Counted from the first letter of the stretch, positions 1 to 8,599 are shown. The stretch: DNA of 64,000 nt from Luteibacter yeojuensis (GCF_011742875.1 NZ_JAAQTL010000001.1:682001-746000); one strand, 5' to 3'. The notes: generated from the letters alone by a model not told the origin. Numbers and translations: made by a program.

Positions 1-770
1 TCGCACTGCCGGACGAGGTGAAGCGCAAGTACCACATTCCCGGTGGCGGCGGCGCGCGCGGCTATACGCCGTTCAAGGTGGAGACGGCGAAGGACAGCAA
101 GTTCGCCGACCTGAAGGAGTTCTGGCACATCGGCCGCGAGATCCCGCGCGACTCGAAGTTCGCCGACGTGATGCCGCCGAACGTGTGGCCCACGGAAGTG
201 CCCGGCTTCAAGGAGCACGGCTACGGCATCTACGAGGCGCTGGACCAGCTCGGTGCCCGCGTCCTGCGCGCGCTGGCCCTGCACATCGGCCTGCCGGAAC
301 ATTTCTTCGACGACAAGATCGATTCCGGCAATTCCATCCTGCGTCCGATCCACTACCCGCCGATCGAACAGGCCGACGTGCCGAACGTGCGCGCCGGCGC
401 GCACGAGGACATCAACTTCATCACGCTGCTCGTGGGTGCCAGCGCCGCGGGCCTCGAAGTCCTCACGCGCGAGGGCGAATGGCTGCCCATCACCACCGAG
501 GGCGACGCCATCGTGGTGAACATCGGCGACATGCTGCAGCGCCTGACCAACCACGTGTATCCGTCCACCACGCATCGCGTCACGAATCCGCAGGACGCGA
601 ACGCACGCAAGCCGCGCTACTCGGTGCCGTTCTTCCTGCACCCGAATCCGGATGTGGTACTCGACGTGCTGCCGTCCTGCGTCACCCCGGACAACCCGAA
701 GCGTTATCCCGAGCCGATCACCGCGCACGAGTACCTTCAGGAACGTCTGCGCGAAATCAAGCTGATCTGA
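1..770 (+). CDS. Isopenicillin N synthase-like 2-oxoglutarate/Fe(II) dioxygenase, 5' end missing
   Basis: The frame is open from the first bases of the window, so this is the C-terminal part of a gene that starts outside; roughly 70-80 N-terminal residues of a usual ~320-residue protein are missing. Counting from the GTG at 18, the iron-binding facial triad is visible as H129-x-D131 (in AGAHEDIN) and H186 (in TTHRV), and the 2-oxoglutarate or substrate carboxylate-binding R200-x-S202 (KPRYSVPF) follows. These are the diagnostic residues of the double-stranded beta-helix dioxygenases related to isopenicillin N synthase and ACC oxidase. The substrate cannot be deduced. The gene is followed by a strong hairpin at 792-823. 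The family call is secure; the in vivo role is unknown. Confidence 0.88.
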   Translation, partial: ALPDEVKRKYHIPGGGGARGYTPFKVETAKDSKFADLKEFWHIGREIPRDSKFADVMPPNVWPTEVPGFKEHGYGIYEALDQLGARVLRALALHIGLPEHFFDDKIDSGNSILRPIHYPPIEQADVPNVRAGAHEDINFITLLVGASAAGLEVLTREGEWLPITTEGDAIVVNIGDMLQRLTNHVYPSTTHRVTNPQDANARKPRYSVPFFLHPNPDVVLDVLPSCVTPDNPKRYPEPITAHEYLQERLREIKLI

Positions 771-791
771 CAACACGTTTGCAGGTTTTTC

Positions 792-823
792 ACCGGGAGG
801 GTCGGACCATCGACCCTCCCGGT
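792..823 (+). terminator. Hairpin terminator after the dioxygenase gene
   Basis: There is a perfect 13-bp stem (792-804 with 811-823) and a 6-nt loop, beginning 21 bases after the dioxygenase stop codon. Only a short T-rich stretch follows (TTCCGTTT), so it is a plausible but not textbook intrinsic terminator. Confidence 0.6.
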
Positions 824-842
824 TCCGTTTCCGGAGTCACCC

Positions 843-965
843 GTGATATCTCCACGCCCGCCTTCGCGAGCCAAGCGTTCGTCGCCCCGAAACAAGCCCG
901 CCGGCCGCTCGGCAGCCCAACGCGCCCGCCGTGCCCGCACCATGCGCGCCCGCGGCAGGGCCTGA
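843..965 (+). CDS. Possible 40-residue Arg/Lys-rich small protein
   Basis: A short frame begins with GTG at 843, seven bases after a clean GGAG (832-835), and runs 40 codons to a TGA at 963-965. The product is extremely basic (more than a third Arg or Lys, with Pro, Ser and Ala and no acidic residue), as in small nucleic-acid-binding or ribosome-associated peptides. It sits between the dioxygenase hairpin and a REP pair. No known family is recognised. The ribosome-binding site and stop placement support it; the short length and compositional bias mean it could be chance. It is too short to be certain without conservation or expression data. Confidence 0.35.
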   Translation: MISPRPPSRAKRSSPRNKPAGRSAAQRARRARTMRARGRA

Positions 966-972
966 ACCCTTC

Positions 973-1059
973 TTGTGGGAGCCGCTATAGCGGCGAGAAG
1001 CCAACGAAGCGATGAAGCGGCTAGGCCAGTTTCTCTCGCCGCTATAGCGGCTCCTACAG
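973..1059. repeat. Paired REP palindromes (REP 1)
   Basis: Two inverted copies of a REP unit with core GAGCCGCTATAGCGGC face each other across about 37 bases, outer arms G(T/G)GGAG / CTCCTAC. The pair lies between the small basic ORF and the 3' end of the EamA gene. Confidence 0.85.
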
Positions 1060-1075
1060 GTCGGGGTCACCAAGC

Positions 1076-1972
1076 TCACGGTGCGACGAGGTCGGCAGGC
1101 TCTGCTTTTTCCCCACGATGCAGCCACGGATGCGCGAACACGGCGATCAGGATGATCGCCACGCCCGCATAGAACGCCCAGCCCAGTTCGCGCTGCTCGC
1201 CCAGCAGCGGGATGGCCAGCACGATCGCATACACGGGCTCCAGGTTCGTCACCATCTGCGTCGCGAAGGCCGAGAGGTGGCGCAAGGCCGCGAGGGCGAG
1301 GGCGAACGGCAGCAGCGTACAGCCATAGGCGAGCACCAGGAGCAGCGTGCCGTCGCGCGGGCCAGGCAGGACGAACGCGGGCGAGGCGAAGAGCGGGGCG
1401 AGCGCGGTGAGGAACAGCGTGCCGGTGCCCAGCTCCACGCAGGTGACCGTGAGCGCATTCGAGCGATGGATGAGCCGCTTGTTGAACGCGCTGAAGAAGG
1501 CGACGAACAGCGCCGAAAGCACGCCCACGGCAAGGCCGATCCGCATGTCGCCGGGCAGTCCGCCCGCCACCAGCGCCACGCCGGGCACGACGGCCGCGCC
1601 GATCATCAACTCGCGCGGATCGAACCGGCGCCCCGCGACCCACGGCTCCACCACGGCCAGGAAAACGGGGCACAGGGCGATGCACGTCGCGGCGACCGAT
1701 GCGTTGGCGAGCTTGATCGCGCCATAGAAGGTGAGCCAGTGCAGTGCCACGATCACGCCGATGCCCGCGTAGGAGAGCAGCAGCCGGGGTGGCATCGCAC
1801 GCAGTCCGCGCCAGACGCGGGGCACGCAAAGAAGGGTGGCGGACACCAGGAGCATGCGCCACCACACCAGCGGCAAGGCGGGCAGGGCGATCAGCTTCCC
1901 GAGGATGGCGGTGAATCCCCAGAGCAGGACGCAGAAGTGGATCTGTAGGTGGGCTTTGCGGGAAGGCGACAT
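1076..1972 (-). CDS. EamA-family (drug/metabolite transporter superfamily) permease
   Basis: This 298-residue protein has about ten hydrophobic segments arranged as two EamA repeats, typical of DMT-superfamily inner-membrane permeases such as RhaT/YdcZ-type exporters. The N-terminal segment around FCVLLWGFTAILGKL and the later LGERELGWAFYAGVAIIL-like stretch (LLGEQRELGW) are the usual signatures at the first helix and at the end of the second repeat. The frame stays open 44 codons further upstream, but that extension is translated REP sequence, so the ATG at 1972 (MSPSRKAHL) is chosen. It lies between REP pairs 1 and 2 and appears monocistronic. Substrate unknown: amino acids, nucleosides or drugs are all possible in this family. 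Confidence 0.85.
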   Translation of the reverse strand: MSPSRKAHLQIHFCVLLWGFTAILGKLIALPALPLVWWRMLLVSATLLCVPRVWRGLRAMPPRLLLSYAGIGVIVALHWLTFYGAIKLANASVAATCIALCPVFLAVVEPWVAGRRFDPRELMIGAAVVPGVALVAGGLPGDMRIGLAVGVLSALFVAFFSAFNKRLIHRSNALTVTCVELGTGTLFLTALAPLFASPAFVLPGPRDGTLLLVLAYGCTLLPFALALAALRHLSAFATQMVTNLEPVYAIVLAIPLLGEQRELGWAFYAGVAIILIAVFAHPWLHRGEKAEPADLVAP

Positions 1973-2056
1973 GCCGCGCAGCTTGCCCGAAGCCACGCGG
2001 CTTTTGTAGCGCGCGCCGCCTTCATACCTTTGCTCCCGGCTTCGGCGCGCGACCGC

Positions 2057-2135
2057 TGTAGGAGCCGCTATAGCGGCGAGGGCATTCTTGCCACGCCCTC
2101 GCAAGTTTTCCTCGCCGCTGTAGCGGCTCCTACAG
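2057..2135. repeat. Paired REP palindromes (REP 2)
   Basis: Head-to-head pair with cores GAGCCGCTATAGCGGC and GCCGCTGTAGCGGCTC, about 30 bases apart. It lies between the 5' end of the EamA gene and the 3' end of the AsmA-like gene. Confidence 0.9.
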
Positions 2136-2143
2136 AGGGGGCG

Positions 2144-4294
2144 TCAGTTCTTCCGGGTTTTCCCGGCCGGCGGGGCCTTTGGCGGGTTTTTCCGCAGGTC
2201 GTCCAGCAAGGGCTTGCACTGGGTCGCGTCGGCCTTGCCGCTTTCCGGCACGGCCAGCGGGGCGAGGGCCGCGAGGGGTGCGGCGAACACCGCCAGGGCC
2301 ACCGCGCCGCCGCCGCGCAGGATCAGCGGGCCCGCATGCACGCCTACCGAGGGGTTCTTCATGGTCCCGTGCACGTAGAGCGGCGAGCGCAGCGAGAACA
2401 GGCGGAAGCCCTTGGTGTGCGGCACGATGTCGAGGTTGAGCTTCTCGTTGCGGAAATCGATATCGCCGCTGACATTGATCAGCGCCTTCTCCGTATCGAA
2501 GGCGAAGAGTCGCGACTCCATGACGCCGTTGGTGGTCACCAGGTCGGCGGCCATGCAGTTGATCTTCACCACCTCGTCGCCGAACAGCTTGTTCACCGCG
2601 TAGCTGCCCACGTTGAGGCCGGCCAGTTCCAGCAGCGAGCTGCTGATCGCGCCATCGTTGATGAGGAGCTTCACCTCGCCGTTGGAACTTCCCAGGAGCG
2701 CGGCGGGCGAATTGCCGGTGGCGGTGAGCGAGGCATCGCCATTGAGTTCGCCGAAGCTGGTCTGCATGGGCTCGAAGGTGGGGAACAGCTCCTTCAGCTT
2801 CATGTGGCGCGCGCCCATGTTGAAGCCGCCCTTCATCGGCGAGACCGAACCGTCCAGGCGGATATTGCTGCCGACCGTACCCCCCGCCACGCCGAACTTC
2901 AGCGGGTCGAGCGTCAGCACGCCGTCCTTCATGATCAGATGGGTGGACAGGTTGTCGATCGGCAGGCGTTCGCCGTGGACGATCTTGACGCCGGTAAAGT
3001 GTACGTCGGCGTCCATGGCCTTCCAGCGGTCGGTCTTGAACGGCTCGACGGGCAGCACCTTGTCCGCCGGCTGGCGGGTCGCGTCGCCGCGCTCCGCCTT
3101 CTCCGCGTTCGACCCGCCGCCCACGAGCGGGGCCAGGTCGCTGAAGAGCAACTGGTTGGATTTGAGGGTGCCGGTGAGGCTGGGCCGCTCGCCGTGGGTG
3201 TCGAAGACCAGGCTGCCGCCGAGATCGCTGCCGCCCACGCGGCCGGTGAAGTTCTCGTAGGTGTAGACGCTCGCGCCCTTCTTCAGGTTCGCCTTGAGAT
3301 GCCCTTCGGTCGCGAAGGGCGGCGTGTCCGGCAGGGTGATGCCGGTGAGGTCGTAGAGGTGCGACATGCTCGTGCCGGAGAACCACAGGCGCACGTCCAG
3401 CGCGCCCATGTCGAGCGGGTCCGTAAGCGTGCCGACGAAAGCGATATGCGTGTCGCCGAAGCGTGCGTCGGCCTGCACGGGGAAGGGGCGATCGGCATCG
3501 CGCAGGGCCAGCACGCCCCCCGTGCGGGCCTTGGCCGAGACGGTGGATTTCTTGTACGTGCCCTTGGCATCCCAGGCGAAGTAATAAACCTGCTTCTGCC
3601 TGGTCTCGTCGCGCCGGTCCTTCTCGCCGGCGTCGCTCCTGGCCAGCGTCTTCGCGCTGGCGCCGGTGGTCTTCTTCGCCTGCGCGCGTGCGTCCTTTTC
3701 CTGCTGCGCCATGATCTCGTCGAAGGGGATGCCCTTGCCGAGCGGCGTCACGTCGATGCCCATGACGATCTGGTTCGTGGCGTCGGCGAAATCGATGTGC
3801 CCCTTGTCGAACGCGATGGCATTGAGTTCGAGCTGCCATTCGGAGGGGCCGGTGCTTTCCGGCAGCTTGAACGTCCAGGTGTCGTCGCCGTTCTTCTGTC
3901 GCTGCAAGGCGATATGCGGCCGGCCGAGGCGGATCTCCGGCACCACGATCCGGTGCGCGATGAGCGGGAAGGGCGACAGCCGGAACGCGATGGTGTCGAG
4001 CGTGGCGAAATGCTTGTCCTTCGCCCAGTCCGGGTTGGCGACGGTGATATCGCGCGCGGTGAAGTGCGGCCACGGCATGAGGCCGGCGAGACCGCTTTCG
4101 CCGGGCTCGCGGGACCACTGCGCGGACAGGTCGCCATGGATGGCGAAAGGCCTTCCGATGGCTTCCGAGACCTTTTCGTTGATGGTGGGCTTCAGCCGGT
4201 TCCAGTCGAAGAAGGCGATGAACAGCACCACCGCGACGATCAGCAGGAGCAGAATGCCGAGGACCCAAGCCAGTATTTTCCTGCCGCGCCGCAT
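2144..4294 (-). CDS. AsmA-family protein
   Basis: A 716-residue protein with one N-terminal membrane helix (about residues 7-28, WVLGILLLLIVAVVLFI) followed by a long beta-rich body. The FDWNRLKP segment after the helix and the terminal block (HTKGFRLFSLRSPLYVHGT, followed by KNPSVGVHAGPL) are typical of AsmA/YhjG-like proteins, which sit in the inner membrane and project into the periplasm, where relatives have been linked to outer-membrane lipid homeostasis. The ATG at 4294 follows a clear GGAGG (spacing 7); a longer upstream frame only translates REP sequence and is rejected. The gene is flanked by REP pairs 2 and 3 and looks monocistronic. The family is sure; the specific function is not. 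Confidence 0.87.
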   Translation of the reverse strand: MRRGRKILAWVLGILLLLIVAVVLFIAFFDWNRLKPTINEKVSEAIGRPFAIHGDLSAQWSREPGESGLAGLMPWPHFTARDITVANPDWAKDKHFATLDTIAFRLSPFPLIAHRIVVPEIRLGRPHIALQRQKNGDDTWTFKLPESTGPSEWQLELNAIAFDKGHIDFADATNQIVMGIDVTPLGKGIPFDEIMAQQEKDARAQAKKTTGASAKTLARSDAGEKDRRDETRQKQVYYFAWDAKGTYKKSTVSAKARTGGVLALRDADRPFPVQADARFGDTHIAFVGTLTDPLDMGALDVRLWFSGTSMSHLYDLTGITLPDTPPFATEGHLKANLKKGASVYTYENFTGRVGGSDLGGSLVFDTHGERPSLTGTLKSNQLLFSDLAPLVGGGSNAEKAERGDATRQPADKVLPVEPFKTDRWKAMDADVHFTGVKIVHGERLPIDNLSTHLIMKDGVLTLDPLKFGVAGGTVGSNIRLDGSVSPMKGGFNMGARHMKLKELFPTFEPMQTSFGELNGDASLTATGNSPAALLGSSNGEVKLLINDGAISSSLLELAGLNVGSYAVNKLFGDEVVKINCMAADLVTTNGVMESRLFAFDTEKALINVSGDIDFRNEKLNLDIVPHTKGFRLFSLRSPLYVHGTMKNPSVGVHAGPLILRGGGAVALAVFAAPLAALAPLAVPESGKADATQCKPLLDDLRKNPPKAPPAGKTRKN

Positions 4295-4395
4295 CGTGCC
4301 GCCTCCCGATCCAGATACGTGCCTAGGGGTAACCCGGTAGGTGCCAAAGTTATGTGTTTGTCCAACGGGCGGCATTAAGGAACGTGCAACTTGCG

Positions 4396-4473
4396 TGTAG
4401 GAGCCGCTATAGCGGCGAGGAAACCTTGCGACACGATTGCACGACTGCTCTCGCCGCTGTCGCGGCTCCTGCA
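4396..4473. repeat. Paired REP palindromes (REP 3)
   Basis: Head-to-head pair; the second unit is slightly diverged (GCCGCTGTCGCGGCTCCTGCA). It lies between the 5' side of the AsmA-like gene and the stop codon of the siderophore-interacting protein gene (stop at 4475). Confidence 0.88.
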
Positions 4474-4474
4474 A

Positions 4475-5224
4475 TCAAGCCTGCCAGTAGCCGGTGGCCT
4501 TGACCCAATCCTTGTCCACGCCGCGCTGTTCGACCAGCAGCGAACGCAGCGTGCGCGCGCGTTTCGACTCCACCGCCACCCACCAGAACGTGTCGCCTGC
4601 GGGAATCGGCATCGACGCCACCGTTTCGTCGAGGCTCGGCGACGCACCCGGCACGAACCAGCGGACGTCGCGTTTCAACACCTGGCGCTCGGCGTCGGAT
4701 GCGATCTCCACCAGCACCGTGGCCTTCGTCTCCGCCGGCATCTCTTCCAGCCAGCGTCCGATGGCGGGCAGGGCGGTGGCGTCGCCCACGAGCACGTAAT
4801 GGTCGTAATCGCCGGGCACGATCATCGACCCTCGCGGTCCGCCGACCCCCAGCATGTCGCCGACCTTCGCGTTCTCGGCCCAGGTCGAGGCCGGACCTTC
4901 CCCGTGCACGACGAAATCGATGTCCAGTTCGCCGAGTGCGGCGTCGTAACGGCGCGGCGTGTAATCGCGCGAAGGCGAAGGTTCCACGCCCTCGGGATAT
5001 ACGGGGCCTTCCGGACCGAAGACGGGAAGGTTCAACGCGCCGCCTTCCACGGGGAAGAACAGCTTCACGTGGTCGTCGGGTGCGGCGGAAACGAAACCCT
5101 CGAGGTCCGCGCCGGTCAGGGTCACGCGCAGCATGTGCGGCGCGATCCGCCGCACATGGGAAACCGTCAGCCTGCGCATCTTCAGCGTGTGGCGCACGCG
5201 CACGATCGCATGGCGCTCGCTCAT
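4475..5224 (-). CDS. Siderophore-interacting FAD-dependent ferric reductase (YqjH/ViuB type)
   Basis: A 249-residue flavoprotein of the SIP family, which reduces ferric siderophores in the cytoplasm to release iron. The FAD-binding motif RDYTPRRYD (residues 86-94), the HGEGPASTWA segment (108-117) and the nucleotide-domain signature VGDATALPA (146-154) are all present. Start: the ATG at 5224 overlaps the TGA of the upstream PadR gene (ATGA), so translation is probably coupled and both genes share one promoter. This mirrors E. coli yqjI-yqjH, where a PadR regulator with a metal-binding N-terminus represses the ferric reductase, although there the genes are divergent. Regulation by the operator at 5835-5867 is inferred. 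Confidence 0.9.
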   Translation of the reverse strand: MSERHAIVRVRHTLKMRRLTVSHVRRIAPHMLRVTLTGADLEGFVSAAPDDHVKLFFPVEGGALNLPVFGPEGPVYPEGVEPSPSRDYTPRRYDAALGELDIDFVVHGEGPASTWAENAKVGDMLGVGGPRGSMIVPGDYDHYVLVGDATALPAIGRWLEEMPAETKATVLVEIASDAERQVLKRDVRWFVPGASPSLDETVASMPIPAGDTFWWVAVESKRARTLRSLLVEQRGVDKDWVKATGYWQA

Positions 5225-5823
5225 CCCTGGCGCTCCCCGACCGCGCGGGCCGTGGCTTCGATCAGCGTCGCGACGCGCCGGACTTCGGCATCGTCCCAAC
5301 CCTTGTGATGGTTCATGAGCTGGTGCTTCAGCGCGTGCATGGCTTCGCGGATGGGATTGGGCACGCTCATGCGGCGCATGTGCCGGGACATCACCTGCAG
5401 GCGCTCGGTGAGCGCCTCGAGGCTGTGGCGGTTTTCGTCGAGGAAGGCCCGGCCGGCGTCGGTGATGGCGTAGAGCTTCTTGCCGCCGGTCTCGGCCTCA
5501 ACACGGGCGTAGCCCAGTTCCTCCAGCATGGTGAGGGTGGGGTAGATGGCCCCCGGGCTGGGGCTGTACTGGCCGTCGAACATTTCCTCGATGGTGCGGA
5601 TCAGTTCGTAGCCGTGGCGCGGCTGTTCTTCGATCAAGGCCAGGAGCAGCAGGCGCAGGTCGCCGCTGCCGAACATCCGGCCGCCGAAACGACCGCCGCC
5701 GCGGCCACCCCGCATGCCTTCGCGGTCGTCGAAGCCGAACGGACCGCCGCCGAAGCGGCCGCCGCGGCCCATGGCCTGCATGTGTTCGTGGAAGCGGTGA
5801 CGGGCGTGGTGGAAGAAGTGCAT
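5221..5823 (-). CDS. PadR-family repressor with His/Gly-rich N-terminus (YqjI-like)
   Basis: The C-terminal two thirds form a PadR winged-helix domain: GDLRLLLLALI (54-64), HGYELIRTIEE (70-80) and SPSPGAIYPTLTMLEELGY (87-105) are hallmark segments. The first 50 residues are a His-rich start (H2, H5, H6, H9, H12, H14) followed by a Gly/Arg/Phe-rich stretch. E. coli YqjI, a nickel-responsive repressor of the ferric-siderophore reductase gene yqjH, has the same layout, so metal binding by this tail is likely but inferred. ATG at 5823 follows GGAG with spacing 7. It is the first gene of a two-gene unit with the reductase (4-bp overlap) and is probably autoregulated through the palindrome directly upstream. 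Confidence 0.9.
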   Translation of the reverse strand: MHFFHHARHRFHEHMQAMGRGGRFGGGPFGFDDREGMRGGRGGGRFGGRMFGSGDLRLLLLALIEEQPRHGYELIRTIEEMFDGQYSPSPGAIYPTLTMLEELGYARVEAETGGKKLYAITDAGRAFLDENRHSLEALTERLQVMSRHMRRMSVPNPIREAMHALKHQLMNHHKGWDDAEVRRVATLIEATARAVGERQG

Positions 5824-5834
5824 GGGTGCTCTCC

Positions 5835-5867
5835 GATATATCGTACGTAGTGGTCGTACGATATATC
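5835..5867 (-). promoter_or_regulatory. Perfect palindromic operator and promoter of the PadR/SIP unit
   Basis: A perfect inverted repeat with 13-bp arms, GATATATCGTACG (5835-5847) and CGTACGATATATC (5855-5867), separated by 7 bases, lies 11 bases upstream of the PadR start codon. On the minus strand a possible -35 TTGTAA (5886-5881) and -10 TATCGT (5863-5858), 17 bases apart, would place the operator over the -10 and transcription start, a classic autorepression layout. The AT-rich arms contrast with the GC-rich surroundings. Binding by the adjacent PadR protein is inferred. Confidence 0.75.
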
Positions 5868-5902
5868 TTAAGAAACACTCTTACAAGCCCGGGCTCGTTC
5901 GT

Positions 5903-5980
5903 TGTAGGAGCCGCTATAGCGGCGAGGGGAATCTTGCGAACTGTCGCGAGGTGTCCTCGCCGCTATAGCGGCTCCTACAG
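5903..5980. repeat. Paired REP palindromes (REP 4)
   Basis: Head-to-head pair with both cores GCCGCTATAGCGGC intact. It lies between the PadR promoter and the stop codon (5988) of the thioredoxin-like gene. Confidence 0.9.
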
Positions 5981-5987
5981 GTGCGGG

Positions 5988-6959
5988 TTATCCGAAGGTG
6001 AAGGTGAAGGCGTGGAAGTTGGCCTTCGGCACGCGGATGGTCAGCACGTGGTCCTTGTAATCCTGTCCGCTGTACAGCGTGTAGAGCATCGACTTCTGTA
6101 CCGTCACGGGCGCCTGCGGCTTGCCGTCGAGCAGCACCTCCACCGTCACCGGGTCGTTGGCGCTGGCCACCATGTGCACCTTCTTCGCCTTGAAATGCAG
6201 GCGGATCTCGCCGGTGGGGCCCACCAGGCTCGCATTCTGGCGGCCGATCTCCCAGCGGCCCACGAGGGCGAAGCGGTTGAGGTCGAGACGGGACGGGGCG
6301 GCGAAATCGCGGGTACCCGAGCGGTCGCCTCCCGGGCTGGCGTTGTTCTGGCTGCGGTCGCTGCCGAAGTACATCTCGGGCGAACCCAACTGGTTGAAGT
6401 CCGGGGCGTCCTTGTCCGCCATCGCGCCGGCGTCCGTCAGCCGCGGCAGGCCCAGCAGGGTGCGGATCGCGTTCTCCATCTCCATGTAGTTGCCCTCGCC
6501 GAAATGGTGGGCGATGACGTTGCCGCGCTGGTCCACCAGGTATTCCGCCGGCCAGTACCGGTTGCTCCAGGCGTCCCACGTGGCCAGGTCGTTGTCCTGG
6601 GCCACCGGGTAATGGATGCCGTAGCGGGCGATGGCGTCGCGGACGTTGCCTTCCTGCTTCTCGAACGGGAATTCCGGCGAATGCACGCCGACCACCACCA
6701 GGCCCTTGTCCTTGTACTGGTCGTACCAGCGGGTGACGTGGGGCAGGGTGCGCAGGCAGTTGATGCAGGAATAGGCCCAGAAATCGATCAGGACGACCTT
6801 GCCGCGCAGCTCGCGCATGGTGAGCGGCTTGGAGTTCTGCCAGGCGGCGATGCCGGCGAACTCCGGCGCGGTCTGGGCGGCGGCGGCCGGGCGCGCCAGG
6901 CCCAGCGCCGAAACGGCGAGGACGCAGGCGAGGAGGACGTTGCGGAACGGGTGGCGCAT
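5988..6959 (-). CDS. Exported thioredoxin-like protein with DipZ-type C-terminal domain
   Basis: A 323-residue protein with a signal peptide (about 1-28, ending ARPAAAA) and a TlpA/ResA-like thioredoxin domain whose active site is S-C65-I-N-C68-L (WAYSCINCLRTLPH). SCINC instead of WCGPC is characteristic of the soluble part of DipZ-type proteins. Residues from about 200 to the end form a beta-sandwich that matches the extra C-terminal domain of such proteins (ends TVQKSMLYTLYSG and HAFTFTFG). A periplasmic thiol-disulfide role is likely; the membrane DsbD-like half of DipZ is absent here, so the electron donor is unknown. The gene is divergent from fumarase. Confidence 0.87.
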   Translation of the reverse strand: MRHPFRNVLLACVLAVSALGLARPAAAAQTAPEFAGIAAWQNSKPLTMRELRGKVVLIDFWAYSCINCLRTLPHVTRWYDQYKDKGLVVVGVHSPEFPFEKQEGNVRDAIARYGIHYPVAQDNDLATWDAWSNRYWPAEYLVDQRGNVIAHHFGEGNYMEMENAIRTLLGLPRLTDAGAMADKDAPDFNQLGSPEMYFGSDRSQNNASPGGDRSGTRDFAAPSRLDLNRFALVGRWEIGRQNASLVGPTGEIRLHFKAKKVHMVASANDPVTVEVLLDGKPQAPVTVQKSMLYTLYSGQDYKDHVLTIRVPKANFHAFTFTFG

Positions 6960-7076
6960 GGAAACTCCGTGTTCTCGGGGGTGCCGGAAGAAGACCGGTC
7001 CTTGCTACGACACCTTACACGGGCCCGGTGCGCTAAAATTGGCGTTTGCCAGCCTCACGAGCCAGCCGTAAGCGCC

Positions 7077-8594
7077 ATGACCTCGATCAAGCAGGACGAC
7101 CTCATCACCAGCGTCGCCGACGCCCTCCAGTACATCTCGTACTACCACCCGGTGGACTACATCCGGAACCTCTCCGCCGCCTATGAGCGCGAGGAATCGC
7201 CGGCGGCGAAGGATGCGATCGCGCAGATCCTCATCAACTCGCGCATGTGCGCCGAGGGCCATCGGCCGATCTGCCAGGACACCGGCATCGTCACCGTCTT
7301 CCTCAAGGTCGGCATGAACGTGCGCTGGGACGATGCCACGATGGGCGTCGAGGACATGGTGAACGAGGGTGTGCGCCGCGCCTACAACCACCCCGACAAC
7401 AAGCTGCGCGCCTCGGTGCTCGCCGATCCGGCGGGCAAGCGCATGAACACGCGCGACAACACGCCGGCCGTCGTCAACGTCTCCATCGTGCCGGGCGACA
7501 AGGTCGACGTCATCGTGGCCGCCAAGGGTGGCGGCTCGGAAGCGAAGTCGAAGTTCGCCATGCTCAACCCGTCCGACTCCATCGTGGACTGGGTGCTGAA
7601 GACCGTGCCGACCATGGGTGCCGGCTGGTGCCCGCCGGGCATGCTCGGCATCGGTATCGGCGGCACCGCCGAGAAGGCCATGCTGCTGGCGAAGGAAGCG
7701 CTGATGGAGCCGATCGACGTCGTCGACCTCATCGCGCGGGGGCCGTCCAACCGCGCGGAAGAGCTGCGCCTGGAACTGTACGAGAAGGTCAACGCGCTCG
7801 GCATCGGCGCGCAGGGTCTCGGCGGGCTCACCACCGTGCTCGACATCAAGGTCAAGGACTACCCGACGCACGCGGCCAACCTGCCGGTGGCGATGATCCC
7901 GAACTGCGCCGCCACGCGCCACGCGCATTTCGTGCTCGACGGTTCGGGTCCGGTCGCGCTCGATCCGCCGTCGCTGGAAGACTGGCCGAAGCTCACCTAC
8001 GACGCCTCCAAGGGCCGCCGCGTGAACCTCGACACGATCACGCGCGAGGAAGTGCAGGGCTGGAAGCCGGGCGAGACCATCCTGCTCAACGGCAAGCTGC
8101 TCACCGGGCGTGACGCCGCGCACAAGCGCATGATCGACATGTTGAACCGCGGCGAGACGCTGCCGGTGGATTTCACCAACCGCTTCATCTACTACGTCGG
8201 CCCGGTGGACCCGGTGCGCGACGAGGTCGTCGGTCCCGCCGGCCCGACCACCGCCACGCGCATGGACAAGTTCACCCGGCAGATGCTGGAGTCCACCGGC
8301 CTGCTGGGCATGGTCGGCAAGTCCGAGCGCGGTCCCGCAGCGATCGAGGCCATCCGCGACAACAAGGCGGTATACCTCATGGCCGTGGGCGGCTCGGCGT
8401 ACCTCGTGTCGAAGGCGATCAAGGCCTCGCGCGTGCTCGCGTTCGAAGACCTCGGCATGGAAGCGATCTACGAGTTCGAAGTGAAGGACATGCCGGTGAC
8501 CGTGGCGGTCGACAGTGCCGGCACGTCGGTGCACGAGACGGGGCCGAAGGAGTGGCGCTCGAAGATCGGCAAGATTCCGGTGGTTGTCGTCTAA
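7077..8594 (+). CDS. fumA: Class I (Fe-S) fumarate hydratase
   Basis: A 505-residue iron-sulfur fumarase catalysing reversible hydration of fumarate to malate in the TCA cycle, cytoplasmic. Three conserved cysteines that would ligate the catalytic 4Fe-4S cluster are visible: C66 (RPICQDTG), C185 (GAGWCPPGM) and C277 (IPNCAATRHAHF). The alpha and beta halves are fused, as in E. coli FumA/FumB, and the length is a little shorter than FumA (548), as in many two-domain homologues. The ATG at 7077 is chosen because the much longer open frame upstream runs antisense through the thioredoxin and REP region. The stop lies 6 bases before REP 5. Symbol fumA is used in the family sense. Confidence 0.95.
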   Translation: MTSIKQDDLITSVADALQYISYYHPVDYIRNLSAAYEREESPAAKDAIAQILINSRMCAEGHRPICQDTGIVTVFLKVGMNVRWDDATMGVEDMVNEGVRRAYNHPDNKLRASVLADPAGKRMNTRDNTPAVVNVSIVPGDKVDVIVAAKGGGSEAKSKFAMLNPSDSIVDWVLKTVPTMGAGWCPPGMLGIGIGGTAEKAMLLAKEALMEPIDVVDLIARGPSNRAEELRLELYEKVNALGIGAQGLGGLTTVLDIKVKDYPTHAANLPVAMIPNCAATRHAHFVLDGSGPVALDPPSLEDWPKLTYDASKGRRVNLDTITREEVQGWKPGETILLNGKLLTGRDAAHKRMIDMLNRGETLPVDFTNRFIYYVGPVDPVRDEVVGPAGPTTATRMDKFTRQMLESTGLLGMVGKSERGPAAIEAIRDNKAVYLMAVGGSAYLVSKAIKASRVLAFEDLGMEAIYEFEVKDMPVTVAVDSAGTSVHETGPKEWRSKIGKIPVVVV

Positions 8595-8599
8595 AGGCG

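Noticed and set aside
1949..4378. Long open frame on the plus strand opposite the AsmA-like gene (about 800 codons)
   Set aside because: It is antisense to a recognisable AsmA gene, has no domain, and its composition (Arg, His, Gly, Ala) is typical of GC-rich shadow frames.
5826..7076. N-terminal extension of the fumarase frame
   Set aside because: It is antisense to the thioredoxin-like gene and crosses a REP; the normal fumarase N-terminus begins at 7077.
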